64,000 bases of DNA, taken from Pseudoalteromonas citrea (GTDB taxonomy: Bacteria > Pseudomonadota > Gammaproteobacteria > Enterobacterales > Alteromonadaceae). Where the stretch lies: assembly GCF_000238375.3 (NCBI RefSeq), contig NZ_AHBZ03000027.1, positions 1 to 64,000 of the forward strand. The letters are read 5' to 3'. The notes under the pieces are model-generated. The model made no database searches. It saw only the letters and a list, made by a program, of their open reading frames with translations, and was not told the DNA's origin. Shown here piece by piece: positions 8,696 to 17,171 of this stretch; within the stretch, counting starts at the first letter, position 1; each line of letters opens with the position of its first letter. The position numbers and the translations under genes were made by a program.

Positions 8696-9475
8696 TTATG
8701 CAGCCTCAAGATAACTAATTGGTGTCATATCACCAAGTGAATCATGGGGTCGTTCATAATTATAAATATCTAACCATTCATCTGTGATTTCACGTACTTC
8801 TTGTAGTGACTCAAACAAGTATAAATCTAGCACTTCTTCACGGTAACTTCGGTTAAACCTTTCCACAAAGCCATTTTGATAAGGGCTACCAGGTTTTATA
8901 AACTCTAGCTTAATACTGTTTTCCATCGCCCACGTTTCAAGCATAGTGGAAGTAAACTCTGGGCCATTATCTACCCTAATTTGTTTTGGTTTGCCGCGCC
9001 AAGCAATGATCTGCTTTAGTGTCCTAATTACTCTCTCAGCCGTTAAACTGGTATCAACTTCAATCGCTAATGCTTGTCGATTGAAGTCATCGAGTACATT
9101 CAATGTTCTGAACCGATGTCCATAGCTTAATGCATCACTCATAAAGTCCATTGACCAAGATTCATTATGTTGCAGTGGGGCACTTAATGGTTCTGGCGTT
9201 CTCGTTGGTACACGGCGTTTTCCTTTACGTCTTAAGTTGAGTTTAAGCATGTTGTAAACACGTTCAACACGCTTCTTATTCCAAGGTTTACCCTTGTTGC
9301 GAAGCCTTTTAAATAGTTTGGGCAGCCCCCACCTTTGGTGACGTTCGATCAATGCTAGCAATGCGTCGATAACTTCATCATCTGATGGCCGTTTATGTTT
9401 GTAATAAAAAACTGAGCGGCTTAATCCAGCCACTTCACAAGCAAATGCGACGCTGACGTTAAATTGAGTTCTCAA
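8696..9475 (-). CDS. IS3-family transposase OrfB (DDE integrase core)
   Basis: The reading frame that follows orfA, giving at least 259 residues. The DDE triad is visible: D in WSMDFMSDA, D in RVDNGPEFTS and E in NGFVERFNRSYRE. The N-terminal part has the HTH_21-like segment ending SVFYYKHKRP. The frame stays open upstream to the slippery site near 9514-9520, so the working enzyme is probably an OrfAB fusion made by -1 frameshifting rather than a protein started at 9475. It catalyses excision and insertion of the element. Confidence 0.92.
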   Translation of the reverse strand: MRTQFNVSVAFACEVAGLSRSVFYYKHKRPSDDEVIDALLALIERHQRWGLPKLFKRLRNKGKPWNKKRVERVYNMLKLNLRRKGKRRVPTRTPEPLSAPLQHNESWSMDFMSDALSYGHRFRTLNVLDDFNRQALAIEVDTSLTAERVIRTLKQIIAWRGKPKQIRVDNGPEFTSTMLETWAMENSIKLEFIKPGSPYQNGFVERFNRSYREEVLDLYLFESLQEVREITDEWLDIYNYERPHDSLGDMTPISYLEAA

Positions 9476-9507
9476 ATGCTCAACCCAAGCTCTGCGTCTA
9501 CTTGTCT

Positions 9508-9774
9508 TTACAGCTTTTTTGCAATGATATCCTCAAGCATCGAGTGCTTTAAGCTCAGCGTTGCAAACATATCTTTTAGCTTACGATTTTCTTCTTCAAG
9601 TTCTTTAAGGCGTTTAACATCAGATGCTTCCATACCACCATATTTTGAGCGCCATTTGTAAAATGTGCTTTGGCCTATGCCATGTTTACGGCAAATTTCA
9701 GGCACTGGAATACCTGATTCAGCTTCTTTGATCATGCTGACAATTTGAGTTTCGGTGAACTTACTTTTTCTCAT
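9508..9774 (-). CDS. IS3-family transposase OrfA (HTH)
   Basis: An 88-residue protein with the HTH_Tnp_1 pattern (FTETQIVSMIKEAESGIPV, then CRKHGIGQSTFYKWRSKYGG) followed by a leucine-zipper-like coiled coil (KRLKELEEENRKLKDM). ATG 9774 has AGGAAA upstream. Near its 3' end the heptamer AAAAAAG (minus strand, 9520 to 9514) fits an A_AAA_AAG slippery site; a -1 shift there enters the orfB frame. It binds the terminal repeats alone or as part of OrfAB. Confidence 0.92.
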   Translation of the reverse strand: MRKSKFTETQIVSMIKEAESGIPVPEICRKHGIGQSTFYKWRSKYGGMEASDVKRLKELEEENRKLKDMFATLSLKHSMLEDIIAKKL

Positions 9775-9848
9775 CGTAAATTTTCCTATTTTAGTTAATG
9801 GAAAATTCTACTTATGAACTGTTTCATTTTTTGGGGGAGTTACAGTTG

Positions 9849-10775
9849 CAAGTGGCTTTTACGCAAGTTGCTTATATTTCGGGCTTCAAATTATTCGTTT
9901 ATGAAGGAGCACGAAAAGGGGGGATGGCGCCTCAGGAAATAACACTTCAAGTTTCAAATGACAATATTACGTTTGAGGATCATGAAAGCTTTACCTTACA
10001 AAATGTTAATCAAAGTGTCGTCACTTTGGATGAACCTGCGTTTGGACGATACGTTAGGTTGGTTGTTAAATCTAATTATGGTCATAATGCTATCGTGATT
10101 GGTGAATTGGAATATTATGGTAAGTTTGTACAGGGTCAAATTGATTTAAGTGAGCCAACACCGCTAGATCCTAATGCTATTACTTGTGCATCAATCTACG
10201 CAGAAACACCTAATGCGTCAGATGGTGTATATTATTTAGAACCTTCAAGCTTACATAAAGGTAATGGGTTTAATGCATATTGTGACATGACTAACCTTGA
10301 CGGAGGGTGGACTCTTGTTGCCAATCACAAGGATGCACAAGACTCACTCGCTACCAAAAACTTTGTTGAACCGACAGAGTTAGGAGTGCTTACAGACGAT
10401 AAATGGCAAAGTGTTTTGACGTCAATGCAAATCGGTATTATGACAGTTGATGAAAATAACAAGGTTGCTTTTATCAGTAAGAAAAAACTGCAGCGTAGCT
10501 TATGCGTAAAGATTAGTGATGTTGCTAGTTTAAGTTACCCCGTAGTGCCTTACGATACTGCATATTTATGGCATGATGAGGTAAGTGGTTGCAGTAGTAC
10601 AGGGCTTGACTACTCTTACATTTCATTGAGTACTCAATATACTTCTAGAGCAGATGCATACCTTACGGTTGGTGCATCATTGTATCAGCATGCCACTAAA
10701 TTTGATATTTGGCCTTATATAAACACACGGTACAGTGGTGCTGAGCAAGACCAGCTGCGTATTTATGTAAAATAA
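9849..10775 (+). pseudogene. 3' part of the broken gene: discoidin end plus fibrinogen-like domain
   Basis: Continues the protein interrupted by the IS: removing 8656-9844 and one GTTG copy joins codon TTG (8653-8655) to CAA (9849) in frame. It completes the F5/8-type C domain (SGFKLFVYEG, RYVRLVVKS). A fibrinogen C-terminal-like domain follows, with the hallmark order GVYYLEP, CDMTNLDGGWTLVA and further cysteines. The open frame starts within the IS end, at about 9798, but no proper start is seen there, so translation is doubtful. The intact ancestor would have been a roughly 650-residue carbohydrate- or surface-binding protein. No clear signal peptide is seen at its N-terminus. Confidence 0.75.
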
Positions 10776-10849
10776 GCTGGTGATGGTTTATATCAAAGCT
10801 GATGGATTTTTAAAGTAGTAGATAGTTATTTCTTATTTGATAACAGTAG

Positions 10850-10874
10850 AAGCTGGGTTTAAGTAACCCAGCTT
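10850..10874. terminator. Hairpin between convergent genes
   Basis: A 10-bp stem, AAGCTGGGTT / AACCCAGCTT (10850-10859 and 10865-10874), lies between the 3' ends of the fibrinogen-domain gene and the nuclease gene. Neither side has a strong T tract, so it is probably a bidirectional but modest terminator. Confidence 0.55.
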
Positions 10875-10906
10875 CGTTAATTACAGTGTTTTAATCAAAC
10901 GGGGGG

Positions 10907-13504
10907 TTACTTAGTTGCTTTGTATTTTAAAGTAACATTTTTATAGGGGAATATACCGCGTACGCCAAAGTGCCATGTGCCACTTTGTGCGTTATTTAAG
11001 GTACATTGCTCGTTGCTCCCCCACAGATATGGACGACAATCAAAGCTTAAAAAGTAGGGCTTTTGATTGTGACGAACATATAAATCAGCTTCTCCTTGCC
11101 CTTCTATACTTACTTCAAGCGTTTTGTAGCCTTCAGGTAATTCAATAGAAAAGCGCTGCCACCATAACCAGCCATTGATATCAGTAAACTCACCTTCAAT
11201 AACATCTTGTTCTGGTGCGGTATTAAGTTCAATGATAATTGGATCGTGATCAGATGAACGATATGCATGTTCTGCATACAAGCTGGCTTTATGCTTGTCT
11301 GATTTATACTCGGTGTTATAGTCAAGTGCCGCTGGCTCATCGGCGTTAATATGCCAATCAGAGGTTGCGATGACTTTATTCATCATTTCAGTACTGGCAA
11401 AGGCGTGATCAAGGCTACCAATACGGCCTTTATAAACGTATGAGTAATCGTCAGTGCTGCCATTCAATTGCTGCTTAATATTGATATACCCTTGCTCTGT
11501 AAAAGTGCGAATAGGGTCTTCTTGTCCATAGGCATTAATATCACCTAAGATCAACGTATCAGGGTCAGATAATCCTGTTGGCTCCGTCGAGATCCATGAT
11601 GAAAGCGCCTTTACTGCATTGATACGAGTCAGGTTCCAACAACCTTGGCCATCATTTTGATCTTGGTCTAAGCCTTCTGCACGACTACAACTTCCCTTAG
11701 AGCGTAAATGAGTGATCACTACATTGAACATTTCTTGGCTTGAGAGTGATTCAAAAGTTTGCATGACGGGTGGACGGTTGCCATAGTCAAAAGGCACGGC
11801 TTCTGTGAACGCGGCTGTGCCAATTTCTTTCACTGTATTACTGCGATAAATAAGTGCAGACATGATGGCGTCACCGCCCACTTGCGTGGTGTCTATACTT
11901 ACATAAGCATATTGATTGGTGCTGTCTTGCTCATTAAGAGCAGAAGTTAAGTCGGCCAATGCGCTGAGTTCATCAAAGCCGTCATTTTCCATTTCTATGA
12001 GACCGATAATATCTGCATCAAGTGAAAGTATGGCATTGACTGTTTTTGCCTTTTGGCGGTCAAACTCTTCTTGGTTGTCTGCGCCTCGAGATGTAGGAAA
12101 ACCACCGCCTTGGCCATCACCATTGAAGTAATTGAGCACATTGAAGCTAGCAACACGTAAGTCTCCGCGCTCTGTTACCTGAGGGGCTTCAGTGCGAGGG
12201 TTTTGCTGGGTGAAATTAGGTTGCTGTGTTGGGTGAACACGATACTGACTATAACCAAAGCCAATTACACCTTGAATGTTGTTGACCTTATCCCCGAGTC
12301 TTAACGTGTTATATGCGTCAAGTTCTGGGGTTGGATAGGGGATCACGTCCGGGTTTTGCGTTGTAATACTGTCGTCTAGTGTGAGCTCTTTTTGCTTATT
12401 TTGTGCTTCTAACGTATTGGCAGCTTCACCTGGTAAAGCAAGTTGAGTTGATTGATATAAACGCTCACTGGCTAATTTAATTTCGCCATAGCGCTTTAAG
12501 CCATAGGTGTCATTGACGACTAACTCATTGGTTACATTAACCAGCATTCCTTCATAGGCTTCGAGGCTCGGTAAAACTGGCATTGTGATATCTGTAATTA
12601 TTACGGGTGCTGTGCCACAGTTAATGATGCCGTTGATTGATGCAAGCTGAGTTTGCCCATATTGTTCTTGTACGATACCTGATACTTTAATGATATCTCC
12701 TGCGACCACAGAGGTATCAGCGAATGATATGAATATACCTTCAGAAGTAAGTGGATCGTTATCATATTGAGCACGCTCTTCTTGTAGGAAAAAGCCTTTA
12801 AGTTGCTCACTGTTTTGTAAGCTGAGAGTCACAATACCTTGAAGCTCTACATACTCTCCGACCAGTGGACTTTCTGCACCAGCACCTTGAACACTGCTTA
12901 TAAGGGTGTTGTTGTCATTACAAACAAGTACGGGTGGTTCTGGTGGTTGTTCACTGTTGTGCAGCCCAATATTAGAGAAGTCATCTTTTGCTAATGCGGT
13001 CCACTGTTCAGAAGGAACAAAAGTATCAGTATCGTTAGTATCGCCTTCTACTATTGTATTCATACGTAATAGCGAGCTATCTTTTGTGCTCACGCCTGAG
13101 TCAGACCAACTACTGCCCGGATCGACCCCTTTTTGCCCTAAACTGTCTATAACATTATCACCTTGGCTCAAAACAACCGCATCATCACCGTTATACCAGC
13201 TGCCGCCTGATAGCAATTGTGCTTTATCTGCAAGTTCAGCGGTGGCACTCGAGTGAGCGACCACAAAGGTGCTTTTTGGTGCGATAGTGCCCTCTAGGTC
13301 AATAGTTCTGCCAGCCGTTGTTTTACCATTAAAGTAATATGACAGGGTATGCCCAGCTAAGTTGATTGGTTCAGCACCAGTGTTATACAGCTCAATAGCC
13401 TTGTTATTACTGCTTCCTTCCACGTACTCAGAAATAATGAGTTGTGCTTGCGTTGGCAAGCATATCGCTGAAATCAGCGATGCCAAAACTGCTTTTTTAA
13501 ACAT
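10907..13504 (-). CDS. ExeM/NucH-family extracellular endonuclease
   Basis: An 865-residue exported nuclease. The signal peptide ends at about residue 20 (PTQAQ). A lamin-tail domain follows (LIISEYVEGSSNNKAIELYN, about 20-130), then an OB-like middle region with paired cysteines. The endonuclease/exonuclease/phosphatase domain occupies about 450-790, with FNVLNYFNGDG, LIEMENDGFDEL, LGDINAYG and the terminal SDHDP. The C-terminus (about 775-865) resembles a pre-peptidase C-terminal beta-sandwich. Family members degrade extracellular DNA, often for phosphorus acquisition or biofilm remodelling. The gene stands alone, with a long AT-rich leader upstream. Confidence 0.9.
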   Translation of the reverse strand: MFKKAVLASLISAICLPTQAQLIISEYVEGSSNNKAIELYNTGAEPINLAGHTLSYYFNGKTTAGRTIDLEGTIAPKSTFVVAHSSATAELADKAQLLSGGSWYNGDDAVVLSQGDNVIDSLGQKGVDPGSSWSDSGVSTKDSSLLRMNTIVEGDTNDTDTFVPSEQWTALAKDDFSNIGLHNSEQPPEPPVLVCNDNNTLISSVQGAGAESPLVGEYVELQGIVTLSLQNSEQLKGFFLQEERAQYDNDPLTSEGIFISFADTSVVAGDIIKVSGIVQEQYGQTQLASINGIINCGTAPVIITDITMPVLPSLEAYEGMLVNVTNELVVNDTYGLKRYGEIKLASERLYQSTQLALPGEAANTLEAQNKQKELTLDDSITTQNPDVIPYPTPELDAYNTLRLGDKVNNIQGVIGFGYSQYRVHPTQQPNFTQQNPRTEAPQVTERGDLRVASFNVLNYFNGDGQGGGFPTSRGADNQEEFDRQKAKTVNAILSLDADIIGLIEMENDGFDELSALADLTSALNEQDSTNQYAYVSIDTTQVGGDAIMSALIYRSNTVKEIGTAAFTEAVPFDYGNRPPVMQTFESLSSQEMFNVVITHLRSKGSCSRAEGLDQDQNDGQGCWNLTRINAVKALSSWISTEPTGLSDPDTLILGDINAYGQEDPIRTFTEQGYINIKQQLNGSTDDYSYVYKGRIGSLDHAFASTEMMNKVIATSDWHINADEPAALDYNTEYKSDKHKASLYAEHAYRSSDHDPIIIELNTAPEQDVIEGEFTDINGWLWWQRFSIELPEGYKTLEVSIEGQGEADLYVRHNQKPYFLSFDCRPYLWGSNEQCTLNNAQSGTWHFGVRGIFPYKNVTLKYKATK

Positions 13505-13962
13505 CTTATTATAGTTCCCGTGATTGATTTATTATTTTGAATATAAAATTTTACTGACATATTCTACTTTATTTTTGTTTCTAAAATGTGTCAATTGTTT
13601 TTATTTTGTTCTTTTTAAGTGTTTTTTTAGGTGGTTTTAGGTTTTTTGATCTTGTGTTTTTGATGCTTGAGTTTGTAGTTTGGCAAGGTTTAGGAGTGAT
13701 GTAGTGTCTTTATAAGTGAGACATTACACCGTATTTATTACACCTGGTCAAAATTTAGAGTTCTATGTTGAAATATTATTCGCGGAGAGCTTGCCTGTTG
13801 ATTAACAAGCTAAATAAACGCATATACTGAGGAGAGAATATGCGATGAGTAATTGAACAGACAGCACAGAAATGATAGAGACGATCTGGAGAGGTTTTTG
13901 CCTGTGCTATAAAAAAATACCACAGGATTGTTGATGCGGGAAGGCATCGGCAGCTACACCCG
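13505..13962. other. Long AT-rich intergenic stretch
   Basis: Contains the presumed promoter region of the nuclease gene at its left end and a small hairpin, CGCATAT / ATATGCG, at 13819-13844. No intact gene is seen. The right end runs into the decayed coding remnant listed next. Confidence 0.5.
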
Positions 13963-14179
13963 CCAAAAAGTGTTTCAGTTTTAGTGTCAAATGATGCAAG
14001 AAGCTGGCAACGTTTAGCAAACTTATCAAAAGAAGAGATCTAGGGCCCACGCTTAGATATTACCTTTACACAAGTGGCAATCAGGTATCTCCGTGTTGTG
14101 GCAGAAAATGCTAAAAAATTCTCACGATCTACAAATACTCCAGTTACCTTTGTATATTGACGAAATTGCAGTCTATTAG
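13963..14179 (+). pseudogene. Decayed C-terminal fragment of a glycosidase-like protein
   Basis: A frame reading PPKSVSVLVSNDARSWQRLA, then SKEEI, a TAG stop, LDITFTQVAIRYLRVVAENA, and after a +1 shift YIDEIAVY ending in a stop. The order (sheet-forming VLVSND.. SW, RYLRVVAENA, ..DEI at the very end) resembles the C-terminal beta-sandwich of GH20 beta-hexosaminidases and similar glycosidases. The in-frame stop and the frameshift mean it is not expressed as a whole. No N-terminal part is found nearby, so it is a deletion remnant. The family call is by eye only. Confidence 0.5.
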
Positions 14180-14246
14180 GGTGATAAATTGAATAACAAT
14201 TTACCTAATTTAAACGGATAAATTTGTGGCTGTATTAGCCTCAAAC

Positions 14247-15431
14247 TTACAGAGTGAGGCTAATTTTATCCATTATAGTTAGTGCTTCGGTAAGTTGAGC
14301 TTGTGTGACATAGGGAGCGGGACCGAGCCTTAATTGCTGTCCTCGACTATCACATAACACACCATGTAAGTTGAGTTGGGCGGCCCATTGACTGGCATGT
14401 GGTGTCGTCAGAGCTAAAAAGCCGGCATTTTTTTGGAGTGTATGATCTAAAAAAGTGAAATGTTGATTGAGGTTTGGCAGTGACGTAATTCCGTCAGTTA
14501 GGAATTTTATTTGCTGCTGACTCGACTCACGTAACTTCTCAGGAGTAAGCTGATGATATTCGAAGAAGTCAAAAACGGCTGCGGCGCGGTAATGACTTAC
14601 CGGATCATAGGTTGAACCTGAAAAAGCAGCGTCGCCAGCACCATATTCCACCTCTCCAGGAGCTTGTTCTAGCACATTAAACTCGGCAAACCAGCCAGTG
14701 ATGATCGGACTGCCTTGATGATCCTTTGGTATTCTTAACATGCAGTTTCCTTCACCCGCTTGGCAATATTTATACCCTCCTGACACAACAAAAGCATGTT
14801 CTAATTGCCACTGTTTTATATTGAAAGGGACAACGTTTAATGCGTGATAGGCATCTACCAAGCAAGGAACACCGACTGAGTGTGCGTGTTGGGCGACATG
14901 TTTTACATCGTTGAATATTTCGCTGCTACTATAAAATACGGCAGATACCATAACGGCATCGGTAGTAGGGCTAATACTTTGAATGAGTCGTTGGGCTAAC
15001 GTATGTGCGGGATAAACAGGAACGGTCGTGATCTGAACGTTTAGATCTTTTAAGCGGTTAAGCTGTCTGCGCAGGGAATGAAATTCGCCGTCGGTTGTTA
15101 CGATGTGGATTGATTTTTTAGTGGGTGACTTAAAACACTGCAAATCCGATAAAAACCTTAATATCAGTTCGTGGGTTGACCCACCTAAGGTAATTTGGGC
15201 GTTAGGTTCACCGAGTAAAGAGGCATAAAATGCTTTTACACGGTCAGCTTTTTGAAATGCAAGTTGCCATTTATCATCGATATGTTCAGTTGCATCTTGG
15301 TAGCATGCTAACATACCTTCCTTAGCAACGTCTGGCCATGCTTGATGTGAATGACCAGACAAAAGTATACGCTCATGAACTTTAAAGTCTTGATAATGAG
15401 GCTGTAATTTATAAGCCAGTTCTTCCGCCAT
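14247..15431 (-). CDS. Kynureninase-like PLP enzyme (class V aminotransferase fold)
   Basis: A 394-residue cytoplasmic enzyme. The PLP-lysine motif SGGYKYCQAGEGNCMLRIP places the Schiff-base lysine at K221; VDAYHALNVVPF upstream supplies the cofactor-binding aspartate. Kynureninase cleaves kynurenine to anthranilate and alanine. The gene lies 23 bp downstream of kynA on the same strand, which strongly supports this reaction over other class V activities. It belongs to a divergent subgroup, so hydroxykynurenine preference is not excluded. Together the two genes take tryptophan via N-formylkynurenine to anthranilate; a formamidase gene is not seen in the window. Confidence 0.8.
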   Translation of the reverse strand: MAEELAYKLQPHYQDFKVHERILLSGHSHQAWPDVAKEGMLACYQDATEHIDDKWQLAFQKADRVKAFYASLLGEPNAQITLGGSTHELILRFLSDLQCFKSPTKKSIHIVTTDGEFHSLRRQLNRLKDLNVQITTVPVYPAHTLAQRLIQSISPTTDAVMVSAVFYSSSEIFNDVKHVAQHAHSVGVPCLVDAYHALNVVPFNIKQWQLEHAFVVSGGYKYCQAGEGNCMLRIPKDHQGSPIITGWFAEFNVLEQAPGEVEYGAGDAAFSGSTYDPVSHYRAAAVFDFFEYHQLTPEKLRESSQQQIKFLTDGITSLPNLNQHFTFLDHTLQKNAGFLALTTPHASQWAAQLNLHGVLCDSRGQQLRLGPAPYVTQAQLTEALTIMDKISLTL

Positions 15432-15454
15432 TGTTTTACTCCAATAAAAGTGGT

Positions 15455-16330
15455 TTAGAGTTGGGTACGTAATTCGAATAACTCTGGAAAGAAGCTAATA
15501 TCGAGGGCTTTTTTTAAAAAACCGACCCCTGAAGAGCCGCCGGTACCTACCTTATTACCAATGATACGTTGCACTGTGTACATATGTTTAAATCGCCATT
15601 GTTGAAAGCTATCTTCAATATCAACAAGTTTTTCCGCTAACTCATAAAGGTGAAAATACTGTTCAGCATTTTGATATACGGTTAACCATGCAGTTAGAAC
15701 ACTTTCATTGGTCTGATATGGCAGGCTGAAATCTCTGGCTATGGCATTGTCATCAATATTGAGGCCATGGGACTTTAAAGCAATGAGGGTTTCATCATAT
15801 AAACTCGGCTGATGAAGTATGTGAGACAGCTCTTGATGCACGGTTTGGTTACTTTCATGGACTTTAAGTAATTGGCTATTTTTATTACCTAACAAAAATT
15901 CAATTTTGCGATACCCATAGGATTGAAAGCCAGATGAGTGACCGAGTGTATCGCGAAATTTCAAGTAGTCGACAGGCGTTAACGTAGATAAGATCCCCCA
16001 CGATTGAGTAAGTTGCCCAAGTATTTGTTTTACTCGTGAAATGACCTTAAATGCATGGCCGAAATCGCCAGTTTTTATGTTGTTTATGGCTTCATTGAGT
16101 TCATGTCCTGCGAGTTTTATCCATAACTCACTGGCTTGGTGGATCACAATAAATAACATTTCATCGTGCTGTTCAGACAAAGGGTGCTGGGCACTGAGTA
16201 CTTTCTCTAAATTTAGATAGTCTCCGTAAGACATATCATCCTTAAAGTCAGTATGAATATTATCTTCCATCGCTCTGTAATTGCTGTGAGGTGTTGTCGT
16301 ATCTGGTTTATTATTGTACGGGCAGCTCAT
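15455..16330 (-). CDS. Tryptophan 2,3-dioxygenase
   Basis: A 291-residue haem enzyme that opens the indole ring of tryptophan to give N-formylkynurenine. Family motifs are clear: MLFIVIHQASELWIKL (H64, the distal-side histidine), FQSYGYRKIEFLLGNKN, and RFKHMYTVQRIIG with H249, the expected proximal haem ligand. The substrate loop GTGGSSGVGFLK follows. The length is normal for bacterial KynA. It is the first gene of the kynA-kynU operon. Confidence 0.95.
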   Translation of the reverse strand: MSCPYNNKPDTTTPHSNYRAMEDNIHTDFKDDMSYGDYLNLEKVLSAQHPLSEQHDEMLFIVIHQASELWIKLAGHELNEAINNIKTGDFGHAFKVISRVKQILGQLTQSWGILSTLTPVDYLKFRDTLGHSSGFQSYGYRKIEFLLGNKNSQLLKVHESNQTVHQELSHILHQPSLYDETLIALKSHGLNIDDNAIARDFSLPYQTNESVLTAWLTVYQNAEQYFHLYELAEKLVDIEDSFQQWRFKHMYTVQRIIGNKVGTGGSSGVGFLKKALDISFFPELFELRTQL

Positions 16331-16507
16331 TGTGATCCCTGATTATTGACTAGTCTATGAATTAAGCATAACAAGCATTCGCAGACACAATAAAGAAGAA
16401 ACTTAGATTAAAGCGTTGTGTATATCGTATTATTTGAAGATGAGTTTGGGGTTCGTCTAGGCCATGCAGACATGCGCATAGCCTGAGCATTCATTAATCG
16501 GCGTGTA

Positions 16508-17011
16508 TCAATAAGCGTTGAGTTGATAATCGTTACCTTGTTTATCTGTATATTGTTTCATACTTGAGGTTTCGCACAAAGAGTGTTGCACACCCGTTAA
16601 AAAGCTCACCCATAAGCGCTTTAATTGTGGTTGTTCATCCTCATTATTTAAGGCACTCAACTGGGTTTCAATTTGAATATCGTCAATATGGGCATTGTCG
16701 CATTTACCCGTGTTGCCACATCGATTGAATGTAAGCTCAATATGCAGCCCATCGCTTTTCTTTAATAAGATTGCCGTGGGATCATCTTTATGGCCACACA
16801 GTGCCACAAACTGGTTTGGATGTTTTAACCCACAATGCGACCCATCAGCAAAAAACGCCATTAGATGATTGTAATAAACAACGTAGTGCGTTGTTTGCGA
16901 GTGTGAACCATTGTCGAGTGGACATTGTTCATCAAGTAAGCGTTTTGCTAATTCAAGTTTTTGGCAGCTTAAAGGCGTGTCTTCAAGGTTTGAACGGGTA
17001 AGTGCAGTCAT
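16508..17011 (-). CDS. Stand-alone homologue of the malate synthase G alpha/beta domain
   Basis: A 167-residue cytoplasmic protein. Residues about 27-167 align by eye to the inserted alpha/beta domain of malate synthase G (E. coli GlcB from about residue 197, recalled from memory). Shared landmarks in order are LLDEQCPLDNGS (LDESLPLENGS), HPNQFVAL (TPAQFVGY), ILLK, GLHIEL, GK-D-AHIDDI (GKDDPAHINDV) and a YTDKQGNDYQL end (YTAADGSEISL). The catalytic TIM-barrel and C-terminal domains are absent, and the conserved CEDSVAAVDAEDK stretch is shortened. It should therefore not be an enzyme; regulation of, or binding to, glyoxylate-cycle proteins is an inference. It is divergent from a RamB/ScfR-like regulator (160 bp between starts), which supports that pathway. 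Confidence 0.7.
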   Translation of the reverse strand: MTALTRSNLEDTPLSCQKLELAKRLLDEQCPLDNGSHSQTTHYVVYYNHLMAFFADGSHCGLKHPNQFVALCGHKDDPTAILLKKSDGLHIELTFNRCGNTGKCDNAHIDDIQIETQLSALNNEDEQPQLKRLWVSFLTGVQHSLCETSSMKQYTDKQGNDYQLNAY

Positions 17012-17063
17012 AATATTTTCCTCATTCTCTTCGTAATGTGTTGTAGTGAGAGTACGAATTCAG

Positions 17064-17125
17064 TGTAGGTGAAAAAACTATAAAATTTCACAAAAAGAAT
17101 TTTACAGTGTAAATTTCACAAAAAA
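17064..17125. promoter_or_regulatory. Repeated TTTCAC motif between divergent genes
   Basis: The 13-mer AATTTCACAAAAA occurs twice, at 17084-17096 and 17112-17124, spaced 28 bp. The first copy also forms an inverted repeat with an upstream GTGAAA. The cluster lies 47-90 bp before the regulator start and on the 5' side of the malate synthase G-like gene. This suits an autoregulatory, shared operator of the adjacent XRE-type regulator. Binding is inferred from position and repetition only. Confidence 0.45.
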
Positions 17126-17171
17126 TGCTATGGTTAATTTGTATTCACTCTGACTCAAGTAGCATGATCTG

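Larger units (their letters stand above)
8656..9844 (-). mobile_element. Complete IS3-family insertion sequence, 1189 bp
   Basis: The ends are imperfect inverted repeats that start TGTAACTCC on the left and finish GGAGTTACA on the right, with similarity continuing inward to GTAGAATTTT. A 4-bp target duplication, GTTG, flanks it at 8652-8655 and 9845-9848. Inside are orfA and orfB on the minus strand, in the IS3 order. The element sits inside a discoidin domain. Both ends, both frames and the target duplication are intact, which suggests a fairly recent insertion and possible activity. Confidence 0.93.

Noticed and set aside
12906-13256. 116-codon open frame on the plus strand inside the nuclease gene
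   Set aside because: It is antisense to a well-supported gene and the translation shows no recognisable protein features.
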